DNA of 64,000 nucleotides. Origin: Labedella populi. Its GTDB lineage: Bacteria; Actinomycetota; Actinomycetes; Actinomycetales; Microbacteriaceae. Positions within the stretch are counted from its first letter, which is position 1, and each line of letters opens with the position of its first letter. Positions 34,680-43,756 of this stretch are shown piece after piece. The notes beneath the pieces were generated by a model that was not told the origin of the DNA, did no database searches, and saw only the letters and a list, made by a program, of their open reading frames with translations. Made by a program: the position numbers and the translations under genes. The stretch is from positions 62,001 through 126,000 of the forward strand of contig NZ_RZNC01000006.1 of the NCBI RefSeq assembly GCF_004078655.1, written 5' to 3'.

Positions 34680-36056
34680 TCAGCCCGCGATGCGGATGAG
34701 CTTCTTGTTGACGAACTCCTCGAGCGCGAAGCGGCCCATCTCGCGGCCCGAACCGGAACGCTTGACGCCGCCGAAGGGCAGCTCGGCCGCATCGCCGAGG
34801 ACGACGTTGATCCACACCATGCCGGCGTCGATCTGGTCCGCCACGCGCAGCGCCTGCTCCTGGTCCGTCGTGTAGACGTACGAGCCGAGGCCGAAGGGGG
34901 TGTCGTTCGCGAGCTCCACGGCCTCCTCCTCGGAGGAGACCCGGTAGAGCGCCGCGACGGGTCCGAAGAACTCCTCGTGGAACGCGTCCATCTCGGGCGT
35001 GACGTCGGTGATCACGGCCGGCGGGAAGAAGTTGCCGGTCGTCTCGCCCTTCGCCAGCACCGTGGCGCCCTGGGCGATCGCGCGGTCGAGCTGCTCCTGA
35101 AGTCGGGCCGTCGCCGCGGCCGAGGAGAGCGGACCGAGCACGGTGTCGTCGGCGGTCGGGTCGGCGGGCTGCGACGCCGTGAAGGCGTCGACGAACTTCT
35201 GCTGGAACTCGTCGAAGAGCTCGTCGAGCACGATGAACCGCTTCGCGGCGTTGCACGACTGACCGTTGTTGTCGATACGGGCGTTCACGGCGTCCTGCAC
35301 GGCGGAGTCGAGGTCGTCCGTCGACAACAGGATGAACGGGTCGGATCCGCCGAGCTCGAGCACGACCTTCTTGAGGTGTCGACCGGCGAGCTCCGCGACG
35401 GCGCTTCCCGCGCGCTCGGACCCGGTGACCGAGACGCCCTGCACGCGCGGGTCGGCGATGATCGTCGCGGCCTGGTCGTTCGTCGCGTAGACGTTGACGT
35501 AGACGCCGGTGGGAGCGCCGAGCTCCTCGGTGGCCACGGCGAAGATGTCGGCGATGGCGGCAGCCGACTCGGGGCACTGCGGCGCGTGCTTCAGGAGGAT
35601 CGTGTTGCCGACCACGACGTTCGGTCCGGCGAAGCGCGCGACCTGGTAGTACGGGAAGTTCCACGGCATGATGCCGAGCAGCACGCCGAGCCCGGCGCGG
35701 CGGACGAACGCGTCGCCTCCTCCGTCGGAGAGTTCGATCTTCTCGTCGGCCAGGAACGCCTCGCCATTGTCGGCGTAGTACTGGTAGATCGCTGCGGCGA
35801 AGTCGACCTCGCCGAGCGCCTGCTCGATCGGCTTGCCCATCTCGCGGACGATGATCTCGGCGAGCTCCTCACGACGCTCGGTGTGGAGGGCGGCGACGCG
35901 TGCGATGAGCGCGGCCCGATCGGCGACCGACACCCGACGCGACCACGTGCGGAAGGCGCTGTCGGCCGATGCGATCGCGTCCTGCAGCGCGTCGTCCGTG
36001 ATGGTCGGGTACTCGCGGACGGTCTCGCCCGTTGCTGGATTGACGACGGCGTACAT
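34680..36056 (-). CDS. NAD(P)-dependent succinate-semialdehyde-type dehydrogenase
   Basis: This 458-residue aldehyde dehydrogenase is of the succinate-semialdehyde (GabD-like) group and probably oxidises succinic semialdehyde or a related aldehyde to the acid. Key features are MPWNFPYYQVAR, the glycine motif in VTGSERAG, the general base Glu in ELGGSDPF and the catalytic Cys in NNGQSCNAAKR. The start at 36056 (MYAVVNPATG) was chosen for its GAGGAG and for matching the family N-terminus; a longer frame adds 16 unconvincing residues. It is a single-gene unit with no gabT or gabP beside it, so the link to GABA is only by similarity. It converges on the LuxR-type regulator. Confidence 0.88.
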   Translation of the reverse strand: MYAVVNPATGETVREYPTITDDALQDAIASADSAFRTWSRRVSVADRAALIARVAALHTERREELAEIIVREMGKPIEQALGEVDFAAAIYQYYADNGEAFLADEKIELSDGGGDAFVRRAGLGVLLGIMPWNFPYYQVARFAGPNVVVGNTILLKHAPQCPESAAAIADIFAVATEELGAPTGVYVNVYATNDQAATIIADPRVQGVSVTGSERAGSAVAELAGRHLKKVVLELGGSDPFILLSTDDLDSAVQDAVNARIDNNGQSCNAAKRFIVLDELFDEFQQKFVDAFTASQPADPTADDTVLGPLSSAAATARLQEQLDRAIAQGATVLAKGETTGNFFPPAVITDVTPEMDAFHEEFFGPVAALYRVSSEEEAVELANDTPFGLGSYVYTTDQEQALRVADQIDAGMVWINVVLGDAAELPFGGVKRSGSGREMGRFALEEFVNKKLIRIAG

Positions 36057-36217
36057 TTTCGGTGCTCCTCGAGTAGGGGTCGAATCACGTATTTGTCTCA
36101 TCATGGTGCAGCCGACGGAGGATTACCACCGTCCCTAGCGGTGAAATGTACGAAATCCGCAACCTCCCCGGCCGTCAGGGGTGGCGAGCACCTGCCGGGC
36201 CGCGAGCGCCGCGTTGC

Positions 36218-36811
36218 TCACTCCACGGGCGTGAACCACCATGCGGGCGACGCCGCGAGGATCGCGCGCGCCGCATCGTCCGACGCCGCCGGCTCGTCGT
36301 CCGCGAGCCACACCTCGATCGCGCCGATCGTGCCGGACGCCGCATAGGCGGCGGACACGCGCAATTGGCGGGCACGGTCCACGCCGGCCGGGCCATCGGG
36401 GGCGATCTCCGAATGCCGCTCCAGAAGATCGAGAAGTGACCGCTCGATGGTGTCGACGAGCATGTCGCGGAGCGCCGGCACCAATCGCGGCGACATCGCG
36501 CCGCGGTAGATGGAGCGGTGCTCGCGCATGTGCGCGAGGAGCGCGCGCTCAGCGACGTCGAAGACCGCGAGGCCTCCTCCTCGGGAGTCCGCATCCTTGC
36601 TGAAGTCGGCGAGCAGTTCGTCGAGTTCCGCTCGAAGGACCCGGGCCAGCAGGTCTGCGGGTCCGCTCGCGTGACGATAGAACGTGTCGCGGGTGATCGC
36701 CGCTCGACGTGCGAGTTCCGCCACGCTGACCTCGTCGATGGGCTGTTCCGCGGCGATCTCGTGCACGACCTCGACGAGCCTCGACCAGGTGCGGGCTTGA
36801 CGGGGATCCAT
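36218..36811 (-). CDS. TetR-family transcriptional regulator
   Basis: This 197-residue TetR repressor has the N-terminal helix-turn-helix VSVAELARRAAITRDTFYRHAS near residues 28-50 and an all-helical ligand domain. It is divergent from the SDR/butanediol-dehydrogenase pair, with 98 bases between starts, so it probably controls them and itself. A short TATC-N12-GATA element (36837-36856) lies in the gap, but its arms are too short to be sure of. The ligand is unknown. Confidence 0.88.
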   Translation of the reverse strand: MDPRQARTWSRLVEVVHEIAAEQPIDEVSVAELARRAAITRDTFYRHASGPADLLARVLRAELDELLADFSKDADSRGGGLAVFDVAERALLAHMREHRSIYRGAMSPRLVPALRDMLVDTIERSLLDLLERHSEIAPDGPAGVDRARQLRVSAAYAASGTIGAIEVWLADDEPAASDDAARAILAASPAWWFTPVE

Positions 36812-36909
36812 GGCTCCATGATGACACCCGACGGACTATCAAACATGTGTCCGATAGGCGTAGCCTGGATATGGTCGCCGCCAAAGGAGCAGGCGCCGGA
36901 AGGAGCACC

Positions 36910-37689
36910 ATGTCCACACGTTTCGAGAACCGCGTCGCGGTCGTCACCGGGGGCGTCTCCGGCATCGGCGCGAAGATCACCGAGCGATTGCTCGCCGAGG
37001 GAGCCCGTGTCGTCGTCGCCGACGTCAACGAGGAACTCGTCTCCACCGCGTCGGACAGGTTCGGCGAGAACGTCACGGGGATCCGCGCCGACGTGACTCA
37101 GGAGGACGACGTCCAGTCCGTGGTGGACACGGCCGTGTCCACGTACGGCACCCTCGACGCGATGTTCAACGTCGCGGGCGGATCCAAGGCCGGCAGCCTC
37201 CTCGACGTGAGCGCTGAGGACTGGGACTTCACGGTCAAGCTCAACTTGTACAGCGCGTTCTACGGCACCCGTTCGGCCGCTCGAGCCTTCATCGCGGAGA
37301 AGAAGCCGGGCGCGATCGTCACGATCGCGTCACTCAACTCTCTCGTCCCGATGTTCTTCGGCGTCGGGTACACCGCGTCGAAGGCCGGCGCCGCGATGCT
37401 CGTGAAGCAATCGGCACTCGAACTCGCCGAGCACGGGATCCGCGTCAACGCCGTCTCGCCGGGTCTCGTCTCGACCCCGATGACGGGCGGACTCACGAGC
37501 ATCCCCGGCGTTCAGGAGGCGTACATGGAGCGGATCCCGCTCGGACGCGCGGCGGATCCCGCCGAGATCGCATCGGCAGCCCTCTTCCTCGCGAGCGACG
37601 ACGCGTCGTACATCTCGGGCGAGAACCTCGTCGTCGACGGAGCGTGGGCGACGTCCGGCTATCCGGATCTGCGCCCCTTCCTCGGTTGA
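36910..37689 (+). CDS. SDR oxidoreductase, possibly acetoin/diacetyl reductase-like
   Basis: This 259-residue short-chain dehydrogenase has the cofactor motif TGGVSGIG (residues 12-19), NVAG, and the catalytic Ser/Tyr/Lys set in IASLNSLVPMFFGVGYTASK (YTASK). AAGGAG precedes the ATG at 36910. A 2,3-butanediol dehydrogenase follows after 37 bases, so a role in acetoin/butanediol interconversion is plausible. The SDR family is too broad to fix the substrate. The divergent TetR gene is its likely regulator. Confidence 0.85.
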   Translation: MSTRFENRVAVVTGGVSGIGAKITERLLAEGARVVVADVNEELVSTASDRFGENVTGIRADVTQEDDVQSVVDTAVSTYGTLDAMFNVAGGSKAGSLLDVSAEDWDFTVKLNLYSAFYGTRSAARAFIAEKKPGAIVTIASLNSLVPMFFGVGYTASKAGAAMLVKQSALELAEHGIRVNAVSPGLVSTPMTGGLTSIPGVQEAYMERIPLGRAADPAEIASAALFLASDDASYISGENLVVDGAWATSGYPDLRPFLG

Positions 37690-37726
37690 ACCACCCCACC
37701 AGCACGATCAACGGAAAGGATCGACG

Positions 37727-38788
37727 ATGAAAGCCGCCGTGTTCCACGCCAAGGAGGACCTCCGCATCGAGAACGTCCCCGAGCCCACTCCCGCTCCGGG
37801 AATGGTCAAGCTCCGCAACGCCTTCGCCGGCATCTGCGGATCCGACCTGCACGTCTACTACTCGCCGGAAGCGTCCGGCCTCGATTTCACGAAACCGCAC
37901 CCCGTCACGGGTTCGACCCCGCCGCAAGTGCTCGGGCACGAGTTCTCCGGCACCGTCGTCGAGCTCGGTGATGGCGTCACGAACGTGTCCGTCGGCGACA
38001 GAGTCGCCGTCTGGCCCGTCTACTACTGCGGCGAATGCGCCGCGTGCGAGAAGGGCGCCTTCAATGCATGCACGAAGATCGGGTTCCACGGCCTGACGTC
38101 CGACGGCGGTGGCATGGCGGAGTTCACGACCGTGCCGGCGGAGAAGCTCCACGTGCTCCCCGAGAACGTAGACCTGACGCTCGGAGCACTCGTCGAGCCC
38201 ATGTCCGTCGCATGGCACGCCGTCGAGCGCAGCAATGTACGGCCCGGTCAAACGGCACTCATCGCGGGCGCCGGCCCCATCGGCATCGGCGTCTGGTTCG
38301 CGCTCCGGGCGCACGGAGTGGAGACGATCATCGTCTCGGAGCCCAGCGAATCCCGGCGCGCGGCGATCGCGGCGCTCGGCGCGGACCTGCTCGTCGACCC
38401 GACCTCTGAGGATCTCGCGGGGCGCGTCGCCGAGGCGACCGGCGGCCGCGGTGTCGATGTCGCGTTCGACGCCGCGGGAGCAGGAGCAGCTGTCACGTCG
38501 GCGATCGTGAACCTCACTCCGCTCGGCCGCGTCGTCATCGTCGCGCTCCACGAACGCGGCTTCGAGTTCAACCCCACGATGCTCGTGATGGCGGAGACGG
38601 AGATCGCCGGCACACTCGGCTATTCACAGGCTGATTTCGACGCCGTCATCGCGGCGATGGCCCGGGGAGCGTATGACACGACCGGCTGGGTCACGACCGT
38701 CGGCCTCGATGCCGTCGTCGACTCGCTTGCGGAGTTGCGCGCGGGACGAGGCATGAAGGTTCTCGTCTCCGCGGACCCGGTGGGCTGA
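37727..38788 (+). CDS. 2,3-Butanediol dehydrogenase (zinc MDR)
   Basis: This 353-residue zinc-dependent dehydrogenase is of the (R,R)-butanediol dehydrogenase type, interconverting acetoin and 2,3-butanediol with NAD(H). The catalytic zinc residues are in GICGSDLHVYY and GHEFSG, the structural zinc loop is CGECAACEKGAFNAC, and the family-specific insert PHPVTGSTPPQVLGHEF is present. The Rossmann motif is GAGPIGIG. GGAAAGGA lies just before the ATG. It is the second gene of a two-gene operon with an SDR. A long hairpin (38811-38880) ends the unit. Confidence 0.88.
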   Translation: MKAAVFHAKEDLRIENVPEPTPAPGMVKLRNAFAGICGSDLHVYYSPEASGLDFTKPHPVTGSTPPQVLGHEFSGTVVELGDGVTNVSVGDRVAVWPVYYCGECAACEKGAFNACTKIGFHGLTSDGGGMAEFTTVPAEKLHVLPENVDLTLGALVEPMSVAWHAVERSNVRPGQTALIAGAGPIGIGVWFALRAHGVETIIVSEPSESRRAAIAALGADLLVDPTSEDLAGRVAEATGGRGVDVAFDAAGAGAAVTSAIVNLTPLGRVVIVALHERGFEFNPTMLVMAETEIAGTLGYSQADFDAVIAAMARGAYDTTGWVTTVGLDAVVDSLAELRAGRGMKVLVSADPVG

Positions 38789-38810
38789 CCGCCCCTCGAG
38801 GCGGGCCTGC

Positions 38811-38880
38811 CCGAACCGGCCCCATCCGTCGCGCGCGCTCCCGTTCGGAGGCGCCGCACGAGCGGACGGGGCCGGTTCGG
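38811..38880. terminator. Long terminator-like hairpin
   Basis: Eighteen-base arms (38811-38828 and 38863-38880) pair with a single mismatch around a 34-base loop, between the converging butanediol dehydrogenase and response regulator genes. Confidence 0.65.
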
Positions 38881-38896
38881 CGCGTTGTCACTCCGG

Positions 38897-39562
38897 TCAG
38901 CGACCGACGACGCCGAGGTCGTAGGCGAGGATCACCGCTTGCACCCGGTCACGGAGCCCGAGCTTCGAGAGGATCCGGCTCACGTGGGTCTTCACGGTGG
39001 ACTCGCTCAGGAAGAAGCGCTCGGCGATCTCGCCGTTCGTCTCGCCCTCGCCGATGCGCTGGAGGACCTCGCGCTCCCGAGCCGTCAGCACCGACAGCGC
39101 CGTGTCCGCGTCGTTCCGAGCAGGCCCCGGCAGCCGCGGGGAGGCGAGCTCGATGAGCTTCGCCGTCACGCGCGGGGCGACGACGGCGTCGCCGTCCGCG
39201 ACGGCGCGGATCGCACTCGTGAGGGCCGCCGGTCGCGTGTCCTTGAGCAGGAATCCCGAGGCTCCGGCGCGCAGCGCGCCGAAGGCGTAGTCGTCGAGGT
39301 CGTAGGTCGTGAGGACGAGGACACGGGTCTCCGGGTAGAGCGACGTGATGCGCCGCGTCGCCTCGATCCCGTCGACGCCCGGCATGCGCACGTCCATGAG
39401 GACGACGTCGGGCCGCAGCCGCTGGACCGCCCGCACCGCCGCCGCGCCGTCCTCCGCCTCGCCGACGACCTCGAGGTCGGCCTCGGCCTCGAGCACGAGT
39501 CGCATGCCGTAGCGCACGAGCTCCTGATCGTCGGCGATCAGGATCCTGATGGTTGCGCTCAC
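38897..39562 (-). CDS. NarL/LuxR-family response regulator
   Basis: This 221-residue response regulator has a receiver domain with phosphorylation Asp in PDVVLMDVRMPG (about residue 57) and conserved Thr/Lys (VLTTYD, LLKDTRP). A LuxR-type helix-turn-helix follows (LTAREREVLQRIGEGETNGE onward). The start is the GTG at 39562, overlapping the kinase stop (GTGA), with GAGGAG upstream. It is the last gene of an ABC-permease-kinase-regulator operon and likely controls that operon. A palindrome at 42737 before the first gene is a candidate site. Confidence 0.92.
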   Translation of the reverse strand: MSATIRILIADDQELVRYGMRLVLEAEADLEVVGEAEDGAAAVRAVQRLRPDVVLMDVRMPGVDGIEATRRITSLYPETRVLVLTTYDLDDYAFGALRAGASGFLLKDTRPAALTSAIRAVADGDAVVAPRVTAKLIELASPRLPGPARNDADTALSVLTAREREVLQRIGEGETNGEIAERFFLSESTVKTHVSRILSKLGLRDRVQAVILAYDLGVVGR

Positions 39563-40854
39563 GCGTTGTCTCCTCTTCTCGGAAGGCGGACGACGACGCG
39601 CCACCCGTTCGGTTCCCGGGGTCCGATCGTCGCTCGACCCCCGTACAGCGCCGCACGTTCGCGGATCCCCACGAGCCCGCGGCCGGGGTCCGACCCGGCG
39701 CCGGGGCGCACCGGGGCGTCGTCCTCGACCGTGATCTCGACGGCTGCGGCCGACCACTCGACGCGCGCGACGACCACGGTCGCGCCGCGCGCGTGCCGCA
39801 AGGCGTTCGTGAGCGACTCCTGCAGGATCCGATAGACCGTGAGGCCGAGCGCAGCATCCGCCGAGGGGACGCCCACGAGATCGAGTCGGACGGGGAGCCC
39901 CGCCCGCTCGAATTCCTCGATGAGCGTGACGATGTCCCCGGCGCCCGGCTGGGGCATGACCTCCACCGCATCGCCGTGGGCATCCGAGCGCACCGAGGCG
40001 AGGAGCCGGCGCACCTCGCCGAGCGTCCTCCGTCCCGTCTCGGCCGCGCGCCCCATGGCGAGCTTCGCCTGATCCGGTCGGGCCTCCACGGCGGCGCTCG
40101 CACCCTCGGAGAGGGCGACCATGACGGAGAGACTGTGCGCGATGACGTCGTGCATCTCGCGCGCGATCCGCTCGCGCTCTTGCGCACTCGCGATCTCGGC
40201 TTGCTGGTCACGTTCGCGGGCGAGCTGCGCCGCCCGGTCGACGAGCGCCGCGACGTACCGCACGCGCCCCCCAATGTTCGTGCCGATGAGGGTCGCGATG
40301 AGCAGCATGACGACGACACCCACGGTGTTGTTCGTCCAGTCCGCAAGCAGGTCGCCCGAGACCGGGGGTTCGATCGGCTCGAGGATCGGGCTCCCGAAAC
40401 GGGTACGGAACGCGAGCAGCAAACCGTCGGCGGCTGCGGCGGCCGAACCGACGCCGAAGCACGCCCACGCGGCCCGGCTGGACCGATAGACGCCGACGGC
40501 GTAGATCGCGAGGAGGGGCAACACGCTCTCGGCGGTCGTGCCCGCGAGCGTGGACAAGAGGTACAGGACGTTGGCGACGGCGAAGACGAGCACCGGACGG
40601 CGGCGGCGGAACAGTAGCGCGGCGGTTCCGGCGAGCGCGAGGGGGACGACGATCCAGAGCGGGGCGCCGTCCTCGCTCGCGAGCACGGCGAGCAGGCTTG
40701 CCCCGACGAGGTAGACGAGCGCCAGGAGTGAGTCCGTGACCCACGGATGCTCACGGAAGAACCGACGGACGACGCCCGGAGGCCGCGGCAACGCGAGCGC
40801 GCCCGGCGCCCCGTCAGGGGCGTCGGACGCGCTTCGCTTCTCGTCGTCGTTCAG
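39559..40854 (-). CDS. Sensor histidine kinase (HisKA_3), apparent CTG start
   Basis: This protein of about 431 residues has a five- to six-helix membrane sensor domain, a dimerisation helix with the phospho-acceptor His in IAREMHDVIAHSLSVMV, and a C-terminal ATPase (VYRILQESLTNALRHA, then GRGLVGIRERAALYGG). It autophosphorylates and passes phosphate to the overlapping response regulator. In frame there is no ATG, GTG or TTG between the permease overlap and residue 22. A CTG at 40854 lies five bases after a perfect AGGAGG and overlaps the permease stop (CTGA), so CTG initiation is likely. The first in-frame TTG, at about codon 22, is the fallback. Confidence 0.88.
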   Translation of the reverse strand: MNDDEKRSASDAPDGAPGALALPRPPGVVRRFFREHPWVTDSLLALVYLVGASLLAVLASEDGAPLWIVVPLALAGTAALLFRRRRPVLVFAVANVLYLLSTLAGTTAESVLPLLAIYAVGVYRSSRAAWACFGVGSAAAAADGLLLAFRTRFGSPILEPIEPPVSGDLLADWTNNTVGVVVMLLIATLIGTNIGGRVRYVAALVDRAAQLARERDQQAEIASAQERERIAREMHDVIAHSLSVMVALSEGASAAVEARPDQAKLAMGRAAETGRRTLGEVRRLLASVRSDAHGDAVEVMPQPGAGDIVTLIEEFERAGLPVRLDLVGVPSADAALGLTVYRILQESLTNALRHARGATVVVARVEWSAAAVEITVEDDAPVRPGAGSDPGRGLVGIRERAALYGGRATIGPREPNGWRVVVRLPRRGDNA

Positions 40855-41726
40855 GCGTCCCTCCTGCGGAGGCTGAGGCCCGCGAGTACGAGCGAGACAC
40901 CCGTCCATGCGAGCACGACGAGCCCGGCCGCCCACGGTTCGAGCGGGCCCCCGCTCACCGGTGCCGTGCCTGCGGGCGCATCGAGCGGGAGGGCGGCCAT
41001 GGCCTCGCCCGCCGACGTGAACAGGAACGGCCCGACATCGGCGACCCAGTCGAAGGCGAGAGCGGCGAGCGGGAGGAAGAGCGGCAGACCGAGGATGACG
41101 CCGAGCACCGTCGCGACACCGCCGGCGGCGGAGCGGAGCAGCGTCCCGATCCCGAGCGCGAAGACCGCGGTGAGTCCGAGGTAGGTGGCCGCGCCGAGAA
41201 TCGCGACGAAGAAGCCCGGTTCGGCGAGGCTCGTCGCGATGCCCGCGGCGGCGAAGAGCGGATACGTCGCCGCCCACGCCCCGACGAGCGTCACGAGTCC
41301 GACGGCCACGACGAGCACGAAGAGCACCACGGCCTTCGCGGCGAGGACCGGAAGGCGTGTGGGCACGGCTGTGAGCGTCGAACGGATCATCCCCGTCGAG
41401 TATTCACCGCTGATGGCGAGAACACCCAATACGGCAGCGACGATCTGCCCGAACATCACCCCGAGGGTGACGGTCGTGAGCGTGAATCCGACGGAGGGCC
41501 CGTCGGGCAGGCCCGCGGACTCCATGGTCGCGGCCAGGAGAAGACTGAGCCCCACGCCCGAGAGGACGATCATCAGGAGCGACCACACGGTCGAGCGCAG
41601 ACTCGTGATCTTGATCCACTCGGATCGGACGACGCGCGGGAACGACAGTCGCGACTCGGGTCCGACGAACGCCGTCCTCGCCGCGTGGACGGGACGGGCG
41701 GTGGGGCGAGGGGTGAGGGCGGTCAT
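40851..41726 (-). CDS. ABC transporter permease (ABC-2 type)
   Basis: This 291-residue membrane subunit has six hydrophobic segments and the ABC-2-like motif near the start (SEWIKITSLRSTVWSLLM). It pairs with the adjacent ATPase to form an exporter or membrane-stress complex. Both ends overlap neighbouring genes by four bases, so it is made in step with the ATPase and kinase. Linking such an ABC pair with a NarL-type two-component system is common in resistance or antibiotic-sensing modules. The substrate is unknown. Confidence 0.88.
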   Translation of the reverse strand: MTALTPRPTARPVHAARTAFVGPESRLSFPRVVRSEWIKITSLRSTVWSLLMIVLSGVGLSLLLAATMESAGLPDGPSVGFTLTTVTLGVMFGQIVAAVLGVLAISGEYSTGMIRSTLTAVPTRLPVLAAKAVVLFVLVVAVGLVTLVGAWAATYPLFAAAGIATSLAEPGFFVAILGAATYLGLTAVFALGIGTLLRSAAGGVATVLGVILGLPLFLPLAALAFDWVADVGPFLFTSAGEAMAALPLDAPAGTAPVSGGPLEPWAAGLVVLAWTGVSLVLAGLSLRRRDA

Positions 41727-42649
41727 CGTGCGGTCTCCTTCCGGGGTGCGGCCGTGCGGTACTCGACCTCGTCGGCCGTCAGGGTCATGTAGGCGTCCTC
41801 GAGCGATCCGGACACGACCGTGAGCTCGTGGAGCGGCAGCCCGGCCGCGGCCGCAGTCTCGCCGATGCGCTCGGGCGTGACAGCGGAGACCTGTGCCGAT
41901 CCGTCCGGCTGACGACTCACCGCGATGCCGTCGCCGGCGAGGAGCGCAGCGAGTCGGGCGAGGTCCGGTGTGCGCACGCGGACCGTGGTCCCGTTCGTGC
42001 GCGAGATCACGTCCTCGATCGGGGCGTTCTCGAGGATCCTGCCGCGACCGAGCACGATGAGTTGATCCGCGGTCTGCGCCATCTCGCTCATGAGGTGGGA
42101 GGAGAGGAGCACGGTGCGCCCCTCCGCCGCGAGGCCGCGGACAAGGGTGCGCACCCAGCGGACGCCCTCCGGATCGAGACCGTTGACGGGTTCGTCGAGG
42201 ATGAGTGTCGCGGGGTCGCCGAGCAGCGCGGAGGCGATGCCGAGGCGCTGCCCCATACCGAGCGAGAACCCCTTCACCCGCTTGCCGGCGACCGAGTCGA
42301 GGCCCGTGAGGCCGATGACCTCGTGCACTCGCGCCTTCCCGATGCCGTGGGTCGCGCCCATCGCGAGGAGGTGCTTGTAAGCCGTGCGACCCGAGTGCAC
42401 CGCTTTCGCGTCGAGGAGGACGCCCACCTCGCGGAGCGGGGCCCGGTGCGCGCGGTACGGGTGTCCGCCCACGGTCACGGATCCCTCCGTGGGTCGGTCG
42501 AGGCCCACGATCATCCTCATCGTCGTCGACTTCCCGGCACCGTTCGGGCCGAGGAACCCGGTGACCCGTCCCGGCTCGACCGTGAAGTCGATGCCATCGA
42601 CGGCCGTGCGAGAACCGTACTTCTTGGTGAGACCGCGTGCGTGAATCAT
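41723..42649 (-). CDS. ABC transporter ATP-binding protein
   Basis: This 308-residue ATPase of the DrrA/BcrA-like exporter group has Walker A GPNGAGKST (about residue 35), signature in KGFSLGMGQRLGIAS, Walker B ATLILDEPVNGLDPEG and H-loop LLSSHLMSEMA. A C-terminal extension of about 80 residues is typical of ABC-2 exporters. It is the first gene of the operon. The 225-base divergent gap to the nitrilase gene holds a 12-bp palindrome that may be the operon's operator. Role: energises export or membrane remodelling with the adjacent permease. Confidence 0.92.
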   Translation of the reverse strand: MIHARGLTKKYGSRTAVDGIDFTVEPGRVTGFLGPNGAGKSTTMRMIVGLDRPTEGSVTVGGHPYRAHRAPLREVGVLLDAKAVHSGRTAYKHLLAMGATHGIGKARVHEVIGLTGLDSVAGKRVKGFSLGMGQRLGIASALLGDPATLILDEPVNGLDPEGVRWVRTLVRGLAAEGRTVLLSSHLMSEMAQTADQLIVLGRGRILENAPIEDVISRTNGTTVRVRTPDLARLAALLAGDGIAVSRQPDGSAQVSAVTPERIGETAAAAGLPLHELTVVSGSLEDAYMTLTADEVEYRTAAPRKETAR

Positions 42650-42736
42650 GCGTCGTCCTTTCGTTCGGGATCGACGCTACGGACAGCGGCGCGAGAGCGC
42701 GTCAGCCGCAGGACTGCCCTTCGGAACCCGCGTGTA

Positions 42737-42748
42737 GTACCGCGGTAC
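42737..42748. promoter_or_regulatory. 12-bp palindrome upstream of the ABC/two-component operon
   Basis: GTACCGCGGTAC is a perfect palindrome, 88 bases before the ABC ATPase start codon (leftward). It is a candidate response-regulator site for autoregulation. The alternative is control of the divergent nitrilase gene. Confidence 0.4.
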
Positions 42749-42816
42749 CGGGTCCCCGAGCACGCTCGCGCTCATCCGGGCGGGCTGTAACGCGCACGAA
42801 ACACGACCGACATCAT

Positions 42817-42841
42817 TAGGATCATTTTGATCTGTTTGATC
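42817..42841 (+). promoter_or_regulatory. -10 element with overlapping GATC-type operator
   Basis: TAGGAT (42817-42822) is a good -10 element for the nitrilase operon. It overlaps the inverted repeat GATCA-TTT-TGATC (42820-42832), followed by a third TGATC at 42837-42841. A repressor here would block transcription; the GntR protein encoded at 45272 is the obvious candidate. No matching -35 is visible. Confidence 0.5.
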
Positions 42842-42874
42842 GGATGCACCGACGCATCCAGAGGGAGCGACCGA

Positions 42875-43654
42875 ATGACCCTGACCATCGCCGGACTCCA
42901 GCACGACGGAGTCCCCGGAGACGTCGACGCGAACCTCCGGATCCTGTCGCGCGCCGCCCGCGAGGCGGTCGATCGTGGCGCCCGCGTCCTCGTCACGCCC
43001 GAGATGTTCATCACCGGCTACAACATCGGCGACCGTCTCGCGCCCCTCGCCACCCCGGACCTCGTCGACCGCGTGGCTCGCATCGCCGTCGACAGCGGCA
43101 TCGCGGTCGTCGCCGGGTTCCCGGAACCCGTCGGCGACGGGGCGATCGCGAACAGCCTCGTGGTGGTCGACTCCGACGGGGCGGAACTCCTGCGCTACCG
43201 GAAGACCCACCTCTTCGGTGAACTCGACCGCGGCCTCTTCGTCGCGGGCGACGCCCTCCCGGAGCCCATCGAGATCGACGGCGTCACGATCTCCGTCCTC
43301 ATCTGCTACGACGTGGAGTTCCCCGAGACCGTGCGTGCCGCAGCACTCGGCTCCGTCGACGTCGTCATCGTCCCCACCGCCCAGATGGAACCGTTCGCGC
43401 ACATCGCGGAGCGACTCATCCCCGTGCGCGCGTGGGAGAACCAACTGCACGTCGTCTACGTGAACCGCGTCGGGTCCGAGGGGGACCTGACCTACGTCGG
43501 GCGCAGCAGCATCGTCGGACCGGACGGGGTCGTCATCGATTCCCTCGGAGCCGATGGCACCGGCCTCCTGATCGCCACGATCGATCCCGAGGCCACCCGA
43601 CGCGCACGGCAGGAGAACCCCTACCTCGCCGACCGTCGCACAGACCTCTACTGA
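42875..43654 (+). CDS. Carbon-nitrogen hydrolase (nitrilase superfamily)
   Basis: This 259-residue cytoplasmic amidohydrolase has the Glu-Lys-Cys triad of the superfamily: Glu in VTPEMFITGY, Lys in YRKTHLFG and Cys in LICYDVEFPE. It probably hydrolyses an amide or carbamoyl compound to acid plus ammonia. The start at 42875 has GAGGGAG upstream; the longer frame is not supported. The gene order amidase-APC permease-GntR suggests uptake and deamidation of a specific nitrogen compound, with the GntR protein sensing it. The compound is unknown. Confidence 0.9.
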   Translation: MTLTIAGLQHDGVPGDVDANLRILSRAAREAVDRGARVLVTPEMFITGYNIGDRLAPLATPDLVDRVARIAVDSGIAVVAGFPEPVGDGAIANSLVVVDSDGAELLRYRKTHLFGELDRGLFVAGDALPEPIEIDGVTISVLICYDVEFPETVRAAALGSVDVVIVPTAQMEPFAHIAERLIPVRAWENQLHVVYVNRVGSEGDLTYVGRSSIVGPDGVVIDSLGADGTGLLIATIDPEATRRARQENPYLADRRTDLY

Positions 43655-43756
43655 GACCCGCTCTCCTCCACTCCCGGCCCACCCGACCACCGGCCTCGCC
43701 GCCGGCCCCACCGCCGACATCGCCGCTGACCTCGGACCGCACATGAAAGTGAACCC

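Noticed and set aside
36837-36856. TATC-N12-GATA as a TetR operator
   Set aside because: Arms are only four bases and the centre is not symmetric. It is mentioned with the TetR gene but not claimed as a site.
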